Positions 16,674-25,041 of a stretch of 64,000 nucleotides of DNA are shown piece after piece (within the stretch, counting starts at the first letter, position 1; every line of letters starts with the position of its first letter). The translations under genes were made by a program, and so were the position numbers. The stretch comes from an uncultured beta proteobacterium (GTDB taxonomy: Bacteria > Pseudomonadota > Gammaproteobacteria > Burkholderiales > Burkholderiaceae), in the NCBI GenBank assembly GCA_903900805.1, contig CAIUOP010000027.1, forward strand, positions 1 to 64,000, read 5' to 3'. Under the pieces are notes generated by a model. It had not been told where the DNA came from. It saw only the letters and a program-made list of their open reading frames with translations, and made no database searches.

Positions 16674-18128
16674 CTATTTTTGACCAATTAACCGTCTTAG
16701 TTTTATGGCAAAAGCAGTATTGTCATCAAACCCTTTAAAAACTTGAGAACCTGGCCCAATTGCAGCCACTGTAATTGGGGTCGGGGTGTGTCCTGCTGTT
16801 CCCCAATAAAAGCCGGTTTGGCGTGCAATGGCTAAGCCAAGAATATTTGATGGTAGATAGTTTGAGTTGGGGTTCAACTGCCCTTGGCTCAGAATCTTTT
16901 CTCGCAAGTCATCGTCTAGGACTAGGCCTGGAAAATTATCTTGTAGTGCAGCATTTAAGTAGGCGTTTAATTCTGTAGTGCTGGTAGTTTGCTTTGCTTT
17001 CGCCTTGAACTTGTCAGAAAACTCTTTGAGTGAGATCTTATAGCGCTCAATTTGCTTGAGCTGCTCAATCATTACGTTCAAGTAGTTTTCTTTTCCTGCG
17101 AGCCCCAGATTTTTACGTCCATAGGTAGGAGAAAATCCCCCTGTCTCATGATCTCCAGTAACGATCACCAGAGTGTCTGGATTCTGCTTCTGAAACTCCA
17201 ACGCTACTTTGACTGCATCATCAAAGGCCCAAAGGTCGCGCATTAAAGCAGCAACGTCATTTTGGTGACCTGCAGAGTCTGTGTTTTCATTCTCAGCAAA
17301 TAATACAAACCCCTTGTTCTTGCTGCTCTTAGAATCCTGGTTTAGCACTTGGAGTGCTGCTGTCAACATCTGCGATAAGTTGGGGGTCTCTTGCGCATTG
17401 CGATCAATTTCATAATCGAGGTCTTCATCGGCAAATAGGCCGAGAAGCTTAGATGACTTAATTTGCTTAAGTTGCTCTGGTGTATTGATGTATTGATAGC
17501 CTTTTGCTTGAAAGGCTTCAATCACATTCTTACCATCTTGGCGTTTTCCGCCAGGAAGTGAGTTTGGTAGGAAGAAATTGGATCCACCACCCATGAGCAC
17601 ATCTGGAGCCAGATCTAGATATTGATTCACAATCAACTCATTATCTCGCCTGGATTTAGCGTGAACACTAAAGGCTGCTGGGCTGGCATCATAAATGGGT
17701 GCCGTACTGAGTAGCCCTATTCTCTTGCCCCTATCTTTGGCTACTTCCATAATGGTGGGCGGCGTCTTACCGTCTGGGGTAATAGAGATAGCGCCATTAT
17801 TGACTTTATAGCCAATCGACATCGCCGATGCAGCCGCTGCTGAATCAGTCACGAAGTAATTTGCTGATTCTGTTTTCATTAACTGGTAATGGCCTTTGGC
17901 CATAACCACATCAGTTACAGCAAAGGGTTGTTGTCGTAATAGCGCACTGGAATAACGGCCAAACTCATACTGGCTGCTCGTCGTGCCATCTGCAAACATG
18001 ATGATAATATTTTTGGGCTTGGTATTAGCAGCTTGTCCACTTGCGCTTGGCAAGTAGACTGTAGCTAGACATAGAAACAGTAAGCTGACTACAAGCTTAA
18101 GTTTTGCAGCGAGGCATCTGGAGTGCAT
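16674..18128 (-). CDS. phoA: Alkaline phosphatase, PhoA family
   Basis: A 484-residue secreted phosphomonoesterase with a signal peptide (about residues 1-32, ending in ASGQA). Metal and catalytic motifs: MFADGTT, the nucleophile Ser in VTDSAAAASA (about residue 95), ENENTDSAGHQND, VTGDHETGG and the late His in GTAGHTPTP. It releases phosphate from organic esters in the periplasm. It starts only 6 bases after glmM, so it is probably read from the glmM transcript. I found no PhoB box immediately upstream, which is odd for a phosphatase beside the pst operon. Confidence 0.93.
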   Translation of the reverse strand: MHSRCLAAKLKLVVSLLFLCLATVYLPSASGQAANTKPKNIIIMFADGTTSSQYEFGRYSSALLRQQPFAVTDVVMAKGHYQLMKTESANYFVTDSAAAASAMSIGYKVNNGAISITPDGKTPPTIMEVAKDRGKRIGLLSTAPIYDASPAAFSVHAKSRRDNELIVNQYLDLAPDVLMGGGSNFFLPNSLPGGKRQDGKNVIEAFQAKGYQYINTPEQLKQIKSSKLLGLFADEDLDYEIDRNAQETPNLSQMLTAALQVLNQDSKSSKNKGFVLFAENENTDSAGHQNDVAALMRDLWAFDDAVKVALEFQKQNPDTLVIVTGDHETGGFSPTYGRKNLGLAGKENYLNVMIEQLKQIERYKISLKEFSDKFKAKAKQTTSTTELNAYLNAALQDNFPGLVLDDDLREKILSQGQLNPNSNYLPSNILGLAIARQTGFYWGTAGHTPTPITVAAIGPGSQVFKGFDDNTAFAIKLRRLIGQK

Positions 18129-18134
18129 CTAGGC

Positions 18135-19487
18135 TTAGGCTATCGGAATTAAATCAGCAATACTCTTGGCAGCGCGCATTGCCACATCACCATCTTGGGT
18201 TTCGATCATTACCCGCAGGAGTGGCTCGGTACCAGATGCCCGAATGAGTACCCTGCCAGTGCCTTTGAGATCCGTCTCTACTTTAGCGATCTGCTGCTTA
18301 AGTTTTTCGTCAGACTTCCAGTCATAGCCGGGTTTGAATTTCACATTCAGAAGTACTTGCGGGAAGATGTTTACTTTTTCAAGCAACTGAGCAAGACTCT
18401 TTTTGTTATGGCTCATAGCCGCTAATACCTGGAGAGCTGCAATCGTGCCATCTCCAGTGGAATGCTGATCTAGGCATAGTAAGTGACCAGAACCTTCCCC
18501 GCCAATAATCCAGCCTTTTTGTTTAAGAAGTTCAAGCACGTATCGATCACCCACATTAGCGCGTTCAAATCCTATACCCAGTTCTTTAATCGCATTCTCA
18601 ACCGCAAGATTGGTCATTAAGGTGCCTATGGCTCCGCCAAGCTTCTGACCACGGTCTAATCTGTCTTTGGCGAGTACATACAAGAGCTCATCGCCATTAA
18701 ACAATCTTCCACTGGCATCAACCATTTGTAAGCGGTCAGCATCTCCATCTAAAGCAATACCGAGGTCTGCATTGACTTCTTTCACTTTGGCAATCAAAGC
18801 TGCCGGGGCAGTAGCTCCATATCCATCATTAATGTTTGTTCCGTTAGGACTGACGCCAATCGAGATCACTTCTGCACCAAGTTCTTCAAATACATGTGGT
18901 GCAGTGTGATATGCGGCGCCATTGGCACAGTCCACTACAAGCTTTAATCCCTTGAGATTTAAATCTCCTGGAAATGTGGATTTACAGAATTCAATATATC
19001 GGCCAGCGGCATCATCTAAACGAAACGCCTTACCAAGCTCTTGCGCACTCACGCAGCCCATGGGGTTTTCTAGCTCAGCTTCGATGTCCAACTCAAACTC
19101 ATCACCGAGTTTGTCACCATTGGCTGAGAAAAACTTAATGCCGTTATCTTGATATGGATTGTGTGATGCAGAGATCACGACGCCCGCTGTTAAACGTAAT
19201 GCATTAGTCAGATAGGCGACACCGGGGGTTGGCATTGGACCACAGAGCATGATGTCTACACCAGCAGCAGAAAAGCCAGCCTCTAATGCTGACTCTAATA
19301 AGTATCCTGAAATACGTGTGTCTTTACCAATCAAGACTTTGCAGCGCTGACCTGCTTTAGCATTTTTAGATAGAACATTACCTGCGGCATAAGCCAAGCG
19401 CGTCATGAACTCGGGAACGATCGGAAATTGCCCTACTTCACCGCGAATGCCATCAGTGCCAAAGTATTGTTTTTTCATAAGATTCAT
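18135..19487 (-). CDS. glmM: Phosphoglucosamine mutase GlmM
   Basis: A 450-residue mutase converting glucosamine-6-phosphate to glucosamine-1-phosphate for peptidoglycan and LPS precursors. It begins near [15 protein letters not shown], with the catalytic phospho-Ser in [18 protein letters not shown], the Mg-binding loop DGDADR, the sugar motif GGEGSGHL and the C-terminal phosphate-binding [12 protein letters not shown]. The ATG at the fourth codon (19478) is an equally possible start. It follows folP, the usual ftsH-folP-glmM order. Confidence 0.97.
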   Translation of the reverse strand: MNLMKKQYFGTDGIRGEVGQFPIVPEFMTRLAYAAGNVLSKNAKAGQRCKVLIGKDTRISGYLLESALEAGFSAAGVDIMLCGPMPTPGVAYLTNALRLTAGVVISASHNPYQDNGIKFFSANGDKLGDEFELDIEAELENPMGCVSAQELGKAFRLDDAAGRYIEFCKSTFPGDLNLKGLKLVVDCANGAAYHTAPHVFEELGAEVISIGVSPNGTNINDGYGATAPAALIAKVKEVNADLGIALDGDADRLQMVDASGRLFNGDELLYVLAKDRLDRGQKLGGAIGTLMTNLAVENAIKELGIGFERANVGDRYVLELLKQKGWIIGGEGSGHLLCLDQHSTGDGTIAALQVLAAMSHNKKSLAQLLEKVNIFPQVLLNVKFKPGYDWKSDEKLKQQIAKVETDLKGTGRVLIRASGTEPLLRVMIETQDGDVAMRAAKSIADLIPIA

Positions 19488-19510
19488 TATAAAACTGAGA
19501 TGCTTAGAGT

Positions 19511-20374
19511 CTAGGAATCAATGGCTTCCCATAGCTTTAAAGCATCTACCGTTTCAGGCACATCGTGCACTCGCACAATTCTGGCACCACGATCAGCCGC
19601 CATGATGGCTGCAGCCACACTGGGGGCTAGTCGCTCATGAGTATCTTTACCGGTGAGCTTACCCAGCATTGATTTACGCGAGATACCAGCTAGCACCGCA
19701 TAGCCCAGTTGGGAGAATTGCTTGAAGTTAGATAGCATAGTGAGGTTGTGCTCAAGACTCTTGCCAAAGCCAAAACCGGGGTCGATGGCGATTCTGATTC
19801 CTTCAACCCCTTTTGTTTTAAGTAGCTCTGCACGCTCTTTGAGAAATTGCATCACCTGTGCAATCACATCGTGATACTCCGGATTAAATTGCATGGTTTG
19901 TGGATCACGTTGCATGTGCATCAAGACGATTCCACAATTACTGCTTTCTAATACGGCATCGACTGCGCCCTCTTGTCTTAGAGCCCAAATATCATTCACG
20001 CAATCAACGCCTGCCCTTAAGGCTTGGCACATGGTTTCTGCTTTATAAGTATCAATTGAAAGTGGCACGCCACAATCTTTCAGCGCTTCAATGACTGGCA
20101 GAACTCGATCAAGTTCTTCTTGCAGTTCTACTGGCTGCGCCCCTGGTCTGGTGGACTCACCACCGATATCTATTAGATCAACACCACCCTCAATCATCAA
20201 CTCTGCTTGAGCAATAGCATCCTGCGCTGTTCTAAATTTGCCGCCATCTGAAAATGAATCTGGAGTGGCATTAAGAATACCCATGACTACTGGGCGTCTA
20301 CGTTTGCTAAAGTCAAAAAGAAAACGCCCACAACGCCATGTTGTGGGCATCTCATTTATGCCTTGCTGATCCAT
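19511..20374 (-). CDS. folP: Dihydropteroate synthase FolP
   Basis: A 287-residue TIM-barrel enzyme that condenses para-aminobenzoate with the pterin pyrophosphate in folate synthesis. Signature motifs are [15 protein letters not shown] and [14 protein letters not shown], with DPGFGFGK and the late ISRKSMLG. I use ATG 20374; a TTG lies directly before it and ATG 20350 is another option. A terminator-like hairpin overlaps codons for [13 protein letters not shown], so either the gene is attenuated or the start region doubles as the ftsH terminator. Confidence 0.95.
   Translation of the reverse strand: MDQQGINEMPTTWRCGRFLFDFSKRRRPVVMGILNATPDSFSDGGKFRTAQDAIAQAELMIEGGVDLIDIGGESTRPGAQPVELQEELDRVLPVIEALKDCGVPLSIDTYKAETMCQALRAGVDCVNDIWALRQEGAVDAVLESSNCGIVLMHMQRDPQTMQFNPEYHDVIAQVMQFLKERAELLKTKGVEGIRIAIDPGFGFGKSLEHNLTMLSNFKQFSQLGYAVLAGISRKSMLGKLTGKDTHERLAPSVAAAIMAADRGARIVRVHDVPETVDALKLWEAIDS
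20313..20348 (-). terminator. Terminator-like hairpin inside the 5' end of folP
   Basis: On the minus strand GCCCACAAC-ATGGC-GTTGTGGGC gives a perfect 9-bp GC-rich stem, followed by GTTTTCTTTTTG. It lies 48 bases or more after the ftsH stop and within the first codons of folP. By form it is a good intrinsic terminator. It should lower folP-glmM-phoA expression relative to ftsH unless ribosomes on folP disrupt it. Confidence 0.6.
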
Positions 20375-20395
20375 CAAGACAGCTAGTCTTGTTAC

Positions 20396-22285
20396 TTAAG
20401 CTGTCGCTGGAGCGCTGCCAGCAGCTGGGCCAGTTGTGCCAGCAGAGTTACCAAAAATAGTTGGAGGTGGTGGTAATGGTGGACGCGGTGGACGGCCTTC
20501 CATGATGTCCGTAATTTGATCGGCATCAATGGTTTCCCATTCAAGCAAAGCAGTAACCATCGCTTCAACCTTATCGCGACTGTTTTCTAGAATCGATCTA
20601 GCTAAGGCATATTGACTATCAATCAGTGAACGGATCTCAAAGTCCACTTTTTGTTGTGTCAACTCAGAAACGGTCTTGGTGCTATTGCGCCCGAAAATAC
20701 TCTCAGACTCAGTGTCAACATAAACCATCGTACCTAAGCTATCGCTCATACCATAACGCGTGACCATATCGCGCGCCATTTTAGTAGCACGCTCAAAGTC
20801 ATTTGAAGCACCGGTACTCGAGGAGTGCAAAAAGATTTCTTCTGCAGCACGGCCGCCAAACAAAATAGCTAAGTCTTCCATCATGCGATCTTTGTACAGA
20901 TTGACACGATCAAATTCTGGCAACTGCCAGGTCACGCCCAATGCCATACCGCGCGGCATGATGGTGACCTTATGCACTGGGTCTGCCTTAGGCAAGCTCT
21001 TGGCTACAACCGCATGGCCAGCCTCGTGATAAGCAGTATTACGACGCTCTTCTTCACGCATCACGGCAGACTTACGCTCAGGACCCATATAGATCTTATC
21101 TTTAGCGTCTTCAAAGTCTTTCATTTCGACTGAACGCTTACTACGACGTGCAGCAAACAAGGCAGCTTCATTTACTAAGTTTGCCAAATCAGCACCGGAG
21201 AATCCTGGTGTACCACGTGCGAGCACTGCGGCATTGACATCAGGATCAATGGGTACTTTGCGCATATGCACTTGCAAGATCTGCTCACGGCCACGAATGT
21301 CTGGCAAGCCTACGTGCACTTGACGATCGAAACGGCCTGGACGTAATAAGGCTTTATCCAATACATCGGAGCGGTTGGTAGCAGCAACAACGATCACGCC
21401 GCTATTACTTTCAAAACCATCCATCTCAACGAGCATTTGGTTTAAGGTTTGTTCGCGCTCATCATTACCGCCGCCCATACCAGCACCACGATGACGACCT
21501 ACCGCATCGATCTCATCAATGAAGATGATGCAAGGTGAATTTTTCTTAGCGTTCTCAAACATATCGCGGACACGGGATGCGCCCACGCCCACAAACATTT
21601 CTACGAAATCAGAACCAGAGATCGAGAAGAAGGGAACCTTAGCTTCACCCGCAATGGCACGCGCCAAGAGGGTTTTACCGGTACCTGGAGGACCAACGAG
21701 TAACACGCCATGCGGAATGCGTCCGCCAAGCTTTTGAAACTTCTGTGGATCTTTTAAGAAATCGACTAACTCATAGACTTCTTCTTTGGCTTCATCGCAA
21801 CCAGCAACATCAGCAAAAGTAACAGTATTACTATTTTCATCAATGAGACGTGCTTTGGATTTACCAAAAGAGAATGCCCCGCCTTTACCGCCACCTTGCA
21901 TTTGGCGCATCATGAAAAACCAAAAGCCAATGATCAATAAAGTAGGCCCGAGATAATACAAAGCAGATACCAGCATATTGGGTTCATCATCCGCTTTACC
22001 AGTAACTTGTACGCCGTACTTCATTAAGTCACCCACCATCCAGATATCGCCTGGAGAGATGATCGAATATTTAGTACCGTCAGCTGGTGTGACTTGTAAT
22101 GTGCGACCCTGTACATCAACGCGCTTCACTTTTCCAGCCTTAGCGTCATCCATGAATTGGGAGTACGTGACTTGCGTTTGTTCCTTGGGCTTATCAAACT
22201 GTTTAAAAACAGTAAATAGCACCAAGCCCACGATGAGCCAAACGCCGATTTTTTGGAACATATTGCTGTTCATATTGCCGTTCAA
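20396..22285 (-). CDS. ftsH: ATP-dependent zinc metalloprotease FtsH
   Basis: A 629-residue inner-membrane AAA protease. Two transmembrane helices (about 10-28 and 105-123) flank a periplasmic domain; then AAA Walker A GPPGTGKT, Walker [10 protein letters not shown], the arginine-finger region RPGRFDRQV, and the zinc site HEAGH. The C-terminal tail is Pro/Ala-rich. The start is TTG with AAGGA six bases upstream; in-frame ATGs follow at codons 5 and 9. It degrades membrane and regulatory proteins. Confidence 0.97.
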   Translation of the reverse strand: MNGNMNSNMFQKIGVWLIVGLVLFTVFKQFDKPKEQTQVTYSQFMDDAKAGKVKRVDVQGRTLQVTPADGTKYSIISPGDIWMVGDLMKYGVQVTGKADDEPNMLVSALYYLGPTLLIIGFWFFMMRQMQGGGKGGAFSFGKSKARLIDENSNTVTFADVAGCDEAKEEVYELVDFLKDPQKFQKLGGRIPHGVLLVGPPGTGKTLLARAIAGEAKVPFFSISGSDFVEMFVGVGASRVRDMFENAKKNSPCIIFIDEIDAVGRHRGAGMGGGNDEREQTLNQMLVEMDGFESNSGVIVVAATNRSDVLDKALLRPGRFDRQVHVGLPDIRGREQILQVHMRKVPIDPDVNAAVLARGTPGFSGADLANLVNEAALFAARRSKRSVEMKDFEDAKDKIYMGPERKSAVMREEERRNTAYHEAGHAVVAKSLPKADPVHKVTIMPRGMALGVTWQLPEFDRVNLYKDRMMEDLAILFGGRAAEEIFLHSSSTGASNDFERATKMARDMVTRYGMSDSLGTMVYVDTESESIFGRNSTKTVSELTQQKVDFEIRSLIDSQYALARSILENSRDKVEAMVTALLEWETIDADQITDIMEGRPPRPPLPPPPTIFGNSAGTTGPAAGSAPATA

Positions 22286-22298
22286 GTTGATTCCTTTT

Positions 22299-22312
22299 CT
22301 GGATATATCCAG
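22299..22312. other. 14-bp palindrome just upstream of ftsH
   Basis: CTGGATATATCCAG is a perfect palindrome lying directly before the ftsH ribosome-binding site. It may be an operator or an RNA fold. No regulator can be named from it. Confidence 0.3.
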
Positions 22313-22386
22313 GAAATAAGCAGATTGCTTCCTATGTATTTGATTCTACTACCACCCTTTTTCAAGGTCTAATGGCGTATTTATTT

Positions 22387-22415
22387 AATAAACCCCTGTA
22401 TATAAGGGGGTTATT
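22387..22415 (-). terminator. Hairpin between rlmE and ftsH
   Basis: AATAAACCCCT and AGGGGGTTATT form an 11-bp stem with one mismatch and a 7-base loop, in the 190-base gap between rlmE and ftsH. On the minus strand it is followed by an AT-rich stretch rather than a pure T-run, so termination is possible but not certain. Downstream of it lies TTGAAA, a possible -35 for ftsH. Confidence 0.4.
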
Positions 22416-22475
22416 AGAGGTTTCTATGCCCTTATAGCGCTGATTTTAAGCTCTTACTGGGTGCTTACTCAGTGC

Positions 22476-23150
22476 CTATTTAGGGGGTTTTAAGTTTCGA
22501 CCTAAGAGGAAGATCTCTGAAGATCGGGCGCGCGAGGCCTTGGGCTTTCTAGATGCGACCGTTTTGAAGACCTTTTTGAAGGATTCCACGATCTGGCTAT
22601 AGCCACTACCGTTAAAGCATTTAATCAATAAAGCGCCCTCAGGCTTGAGATGATCTATCGCAAAATCGAGGGCAATCTCAGCCAAAAAGGCCATCCGCGC
22701 AGCATCTGCCACACCCACACCAGAAAGGTTAGGCGCCATATCTGAGAGCACGAGATCAACCTTGCCTTCTGCACTCTTCGGTAAAAGTGCTTTGAGAGCA
22801 TTGAGGCCTTCTTCTTCCCGAAAGTCGCCTTGGATAAAACTGACGTCAGCAATATCTTCCATTGGCAAGATATCAATCGCAATGATTTGACCGTCTGGCT
22901 TACCAGACTCAATCTTAGGATTACTCTTACCAAGTTCAGTTAAACGGTTGCGTGCGTATTGCGACCAACTCCCAGGGGCGCTCCCAAGGTCAATGATGGT
23001 CATACCTGCTTGTATGAGGTGATCTTGCTCGTCAATTTCACTGAGCTTATACACCGCTCTAGCGCGATAGCCCTCTTTCTGAGCCATCTTCACATAGGGA
23101 TCGCTTAGATGATCCTGCAACCAACTTTTATTAAATTTATTCTTTGCCAC
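22476..23150 (-). CDS. rlmE: 23S rRNA 2'-O-ribose methyltransferase RlmE (FtsJ)
   Basis: A 224-residue SAM-dependent methyltransferase that modifies U2552 of 23S rRNA. The SAM motif is [14 protein letters not shown], and [10 protein letters not shown] and [10 protein letters not shown] are typical of RrmJ; the K-D-K-E catalytic set is consistent. The start is GTG at 23150. It lies upstream of ftsH and divergent from yhbY, a conserved proteobacterial arrangement. Confidence 0.96.
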   Translation of the reverse strand: MAKNKFNKSWLQDHLSDPYVKMAQKEGYRARAVYKLSEIDEQDHLIQAGMTIIDLGSAPGSWSQYARNRLTELGKSNPKIESGKPDGQIIAIDILPMEDIADVSFIQGDFREEEGLNALKALLPKSAEGKVDLVLSDMAPNLSGVGVADAARMAFLAEIALDFAIDHLKPEGALLIKCFNGSGYSQIVESFKKVFKTVASRKPKASRARSSEIFLLGRNLKPPK

Positions 23151-23276
23151 AACTTACCCACTTTCATCCTACATTTTCCTAGTTTTAGCCCTCTAAAGCA
23201 AAAGGAATCGATCTAAATACTGGCAAATCTAGTCCAAACGGGCATTTTATGCAGTCAATGCTCTATCATCGAGCCC

Positions 23277-23903
23277 ATGACTGCACTGACTATCACCCCC
23301 GCACAACGTAAATCCCTCAAAGCTGATGCTCATGACTTAAGTCCTGTCGTCATGATCGGCGGTGGTGGCTTAACGCCCGCGGTTATCAAAGAAGCCAAGC
23401 TCGCGATTAGCCATCATGGACTCATTAAGGTGCGCGTATTTGGCGATGATCGTGAAGCGCGTGTTGCTATTTATGAAGCGCTCTGCGACAAACTCGATGC
23501 TGCGCCAGTACAACATATTGGCAAACTACTGGTCATCTGGAAACCAAAAGATGTGGTCGATGAAGCGTTTTCGAATCTCGGCAGATCTTCTAAGCAGACT
23601 AAGAAATCATTACAGGCACCACGCACAAAACGCCAGCCTAATCGCGCGCCAACAAAATCCGGTATCCGTACCAGCAGCTCAGAAAGATCGGAGCGTCGCT
23701 CTGCTTCGAATGCTGCACCCTTCGCACGGGCTGCAGCCGTAAAATCGGCTACCCCGAAGAAACGCGTACTACGCTCTGAAGCTGCTGAATCAAAGATTGG
23801 TTGGTCATCACCAGGCTACCGTAAGGCGTCTGCTGCACCTGCTCCCATCAAGAAGCGTAAAGTGCGAATGAGTAGTAATAAGAAAAAATCACTTGGGTCT
23901 TAA
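23277..23903 (+). CDS. yhbY: YhbY-type CRM-domain RNA-binding protein with long basic tail
   Basis: Residues 1-97 form a CRM domain (LTPAQRKSLKADAHDLSPVVMIGGGGLTPAVIKE, with the GxxG-like loop) that associates with pre-50S ribosomes. Residues 105-208 are a low-complexity extension rich in Lys, Arg, Ser and Ala. E. coli YhbY is about 97 residues, so this tail doubles the protein. Such tails occur in other Burkholderiales and probably add RNA affinity. It is divergent from rlmE by 126 bases and ends before a clear terminator. Confidence 0.92.
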   Translation: MTALTITPAQRKSLKADAHDLSPVVMIGGGGLTPAVIKEAKLAISHHGLIKVRVFGDDREARVAIYEALCDKLDAAPVQHIGKLLVIWKPKDVVDEAFSNLGRSSKQTKKSLQAPRTKRQPNRAPTKSGIRTSSSERSERRSASNAAPFARAAAVKSATPKKRVLRSEAAESKIGWSSPGYRKASAAPAPIKKRKVRMSSNKKKSLGS

Positions 23904-23924
23904 TCAGACTTGAGTCATTCGAAG

Positions 23925-23947
23925 AACGCCGCTAGTCGGCGTTTTTT
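23925..23947 (+). terminator. Intrinsic terminator after yhbY
   Basis: AACGCCG-CTAGT-CGGCGTT forms a perfect 7-bp stem followed by TTTT, 22 bases after the yhbY stop. A textbook intrinsic terminator on the plus strand. Confidence 0.88.
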
Positions 23948-23956
23948 ATTGCCTGA

Positions 23957-23995
23957 GTTAGATAACTCAGTTAGATAACTAAGTTAGATAATTAT
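23957..23995. repeat. Three tandem copies of a 13-bp repeat
   Basis: GTTAGATAACTCA, GTTAGATAACTAA and GTTAGATAATTAT follow each other without gaps between the yhbY terminator and the stop codon of the convergent DUF4149 gene, whose TAA lies in the last copy. Likely a slippage-prone minisatellite. Confidence 0.8.
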
Positions 23996-24483
23996 CGATT
24001 TGGCTTTGTAAGACGCCACACCAGGTAGATCCCTAGGGCACTCTGCAGCAGAAACAAGACACTCGAAACGCCGTGGAGTTTTCTAAACAAATCAGCCGAT
24101 GGGGATAGCATCACTGGCATGCCTTCCAGCAAAGCCTGATCACGCAAGGTATCTAACCAAGGGATCAAGACAAATGAGGCTGCAGCTGCGCAAATTAACA
24201 TCCCCAGCAGTATCAAGCGAATCATCTTGTACTGACTTAGGCCACGGGTAACGAGCAGGTTTGCGAGCACCATTAAAGCAATACAAATAATGATACTGAG
24301 ATAGGCTTCCGCTTTAAAGACACTACCAGCAACCATTCCGGCTACTTGACGATCCGTCAGAGTATTAAAAATTGCTGGGGCTACCAGATAGCCAACAGCA
24401 AGAATGCTGCCTACCCAAAGACCTGCGATCAAAATAAAGAGTCGTTGCGCTCCAGGATGTTTTGGAGCAGTGAAATTCTGCAC
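23992..24483 (-). CDS. DUF4149 family inner-membrane protein
   Basis: A 163-residue protein with four hydrophobic helices (about 14-36, 53-75, 85-105, 135-155). The start is GTG. Motifs GLWVGSILAVGYLVAPAIF and RKLHGVSSVLFLLQSALG fit DUF4149 membrane proteins, which lie next to greA in many betaproteobacteria. The function is unknown. It follows greA with a 23-base gap, so probably belongs to the car-greA transcript. Confidence 0.85.
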   Translation of the reverse strand: MQNFTAPKHPGAQRLFILIAGLWVGSILAVGYLVAPAIFNTLTDRQVAGMVAGSVFKAEAYLSIIICIALMVLANLLVTRGLSQYKMIRLILLGMLICAAAASFVLIPWLDTLRDQALLEGMPVMLSPSADLFRKLHGVSSVLFLLQSALGIYLVWRLTKPNR

Positions 24484-24506
24484 TGAGTTTCTCTAGGGAG
24501 TGATTC

Positions 24507-24983
24507 TTAGACGTAGCGAACTGCCAGAATCTCGACTTCACGATTGCCACCAGGAGCCTGGACAGCCACAACATCGCCCTCTTCCTTGCCAATCAAGGCG
24601 CGGGCAATAGGAGAGCTAATCGAGATTTTACTTACAGCGATATCGGCCTCATCGTCACCTACGATCTGATAAGTGAGCTTGGTGCCATCTTCGAGGTCTT
24701 CCAGATCAACGGTAGCGCCAAATACAATCCGACCGGAAACATCGAGTGTGGCTGGATCAATAATCTGCGCCGCAGATAACTTGCTTTCAAGATCCTGAAT
24801 ACGGCCTTCAATGAAACCCTGTTTTTCTTTAGCAGCATCGTACTCTGCATTCTCAGAGAGATCACCTTGGGCGCGCGCCTCAGAAATCGAAATAATGACT
24901 GCTGGACGCTCAACATGCTTCAAGCGGTGCAGCTCCTCTTTGAGAAGTTCTGCACCGTGCTTGGTAAGGGGAATTGTGCTCAT
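24507..24983 (-). CDS. greA: Transcription elongation factor GreA
   Basis: A 158-residue factor. The N-terminal coiled coil ([23 protein letters not shown] through [11 protein letters not shown]) carries the acidic tip with the signature [21 protein letters not shown]. The C-terminal domain includes [18 protein letters not shown]. It stimulates transcript cleavage in backtracked RNA polymerase. It follows carB on the same strand. Confidence 0.97.
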   Translation of the reverse strand: MSTIPLTKHGAELLKEELHRLKHVERPAVIISISEARAQGDLSENAEYDAAKEKQGFIEGRIQDLESKLSAAQIIDPATLDVSGRIVFGATVDLEDLEDGTKLTYQIVGDDEADIAVSKISISSPIARALIGKEEGDVVAVQAPGGNREVEILAVRYV

Positions 24984-25041
24984 ACTGCCAACCTAACTTA
25001 AATTCGTGCGCTGGATTGCGCTAATAAAAGTTGATTTTAGA

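Noticed and set aside
22313-22370. Sigma-32 promoter before ftsH
   Set aside because: CCTTGAAA resembles a heat-shock -35, but no CCCCAT-type -10 follows at the right distance.
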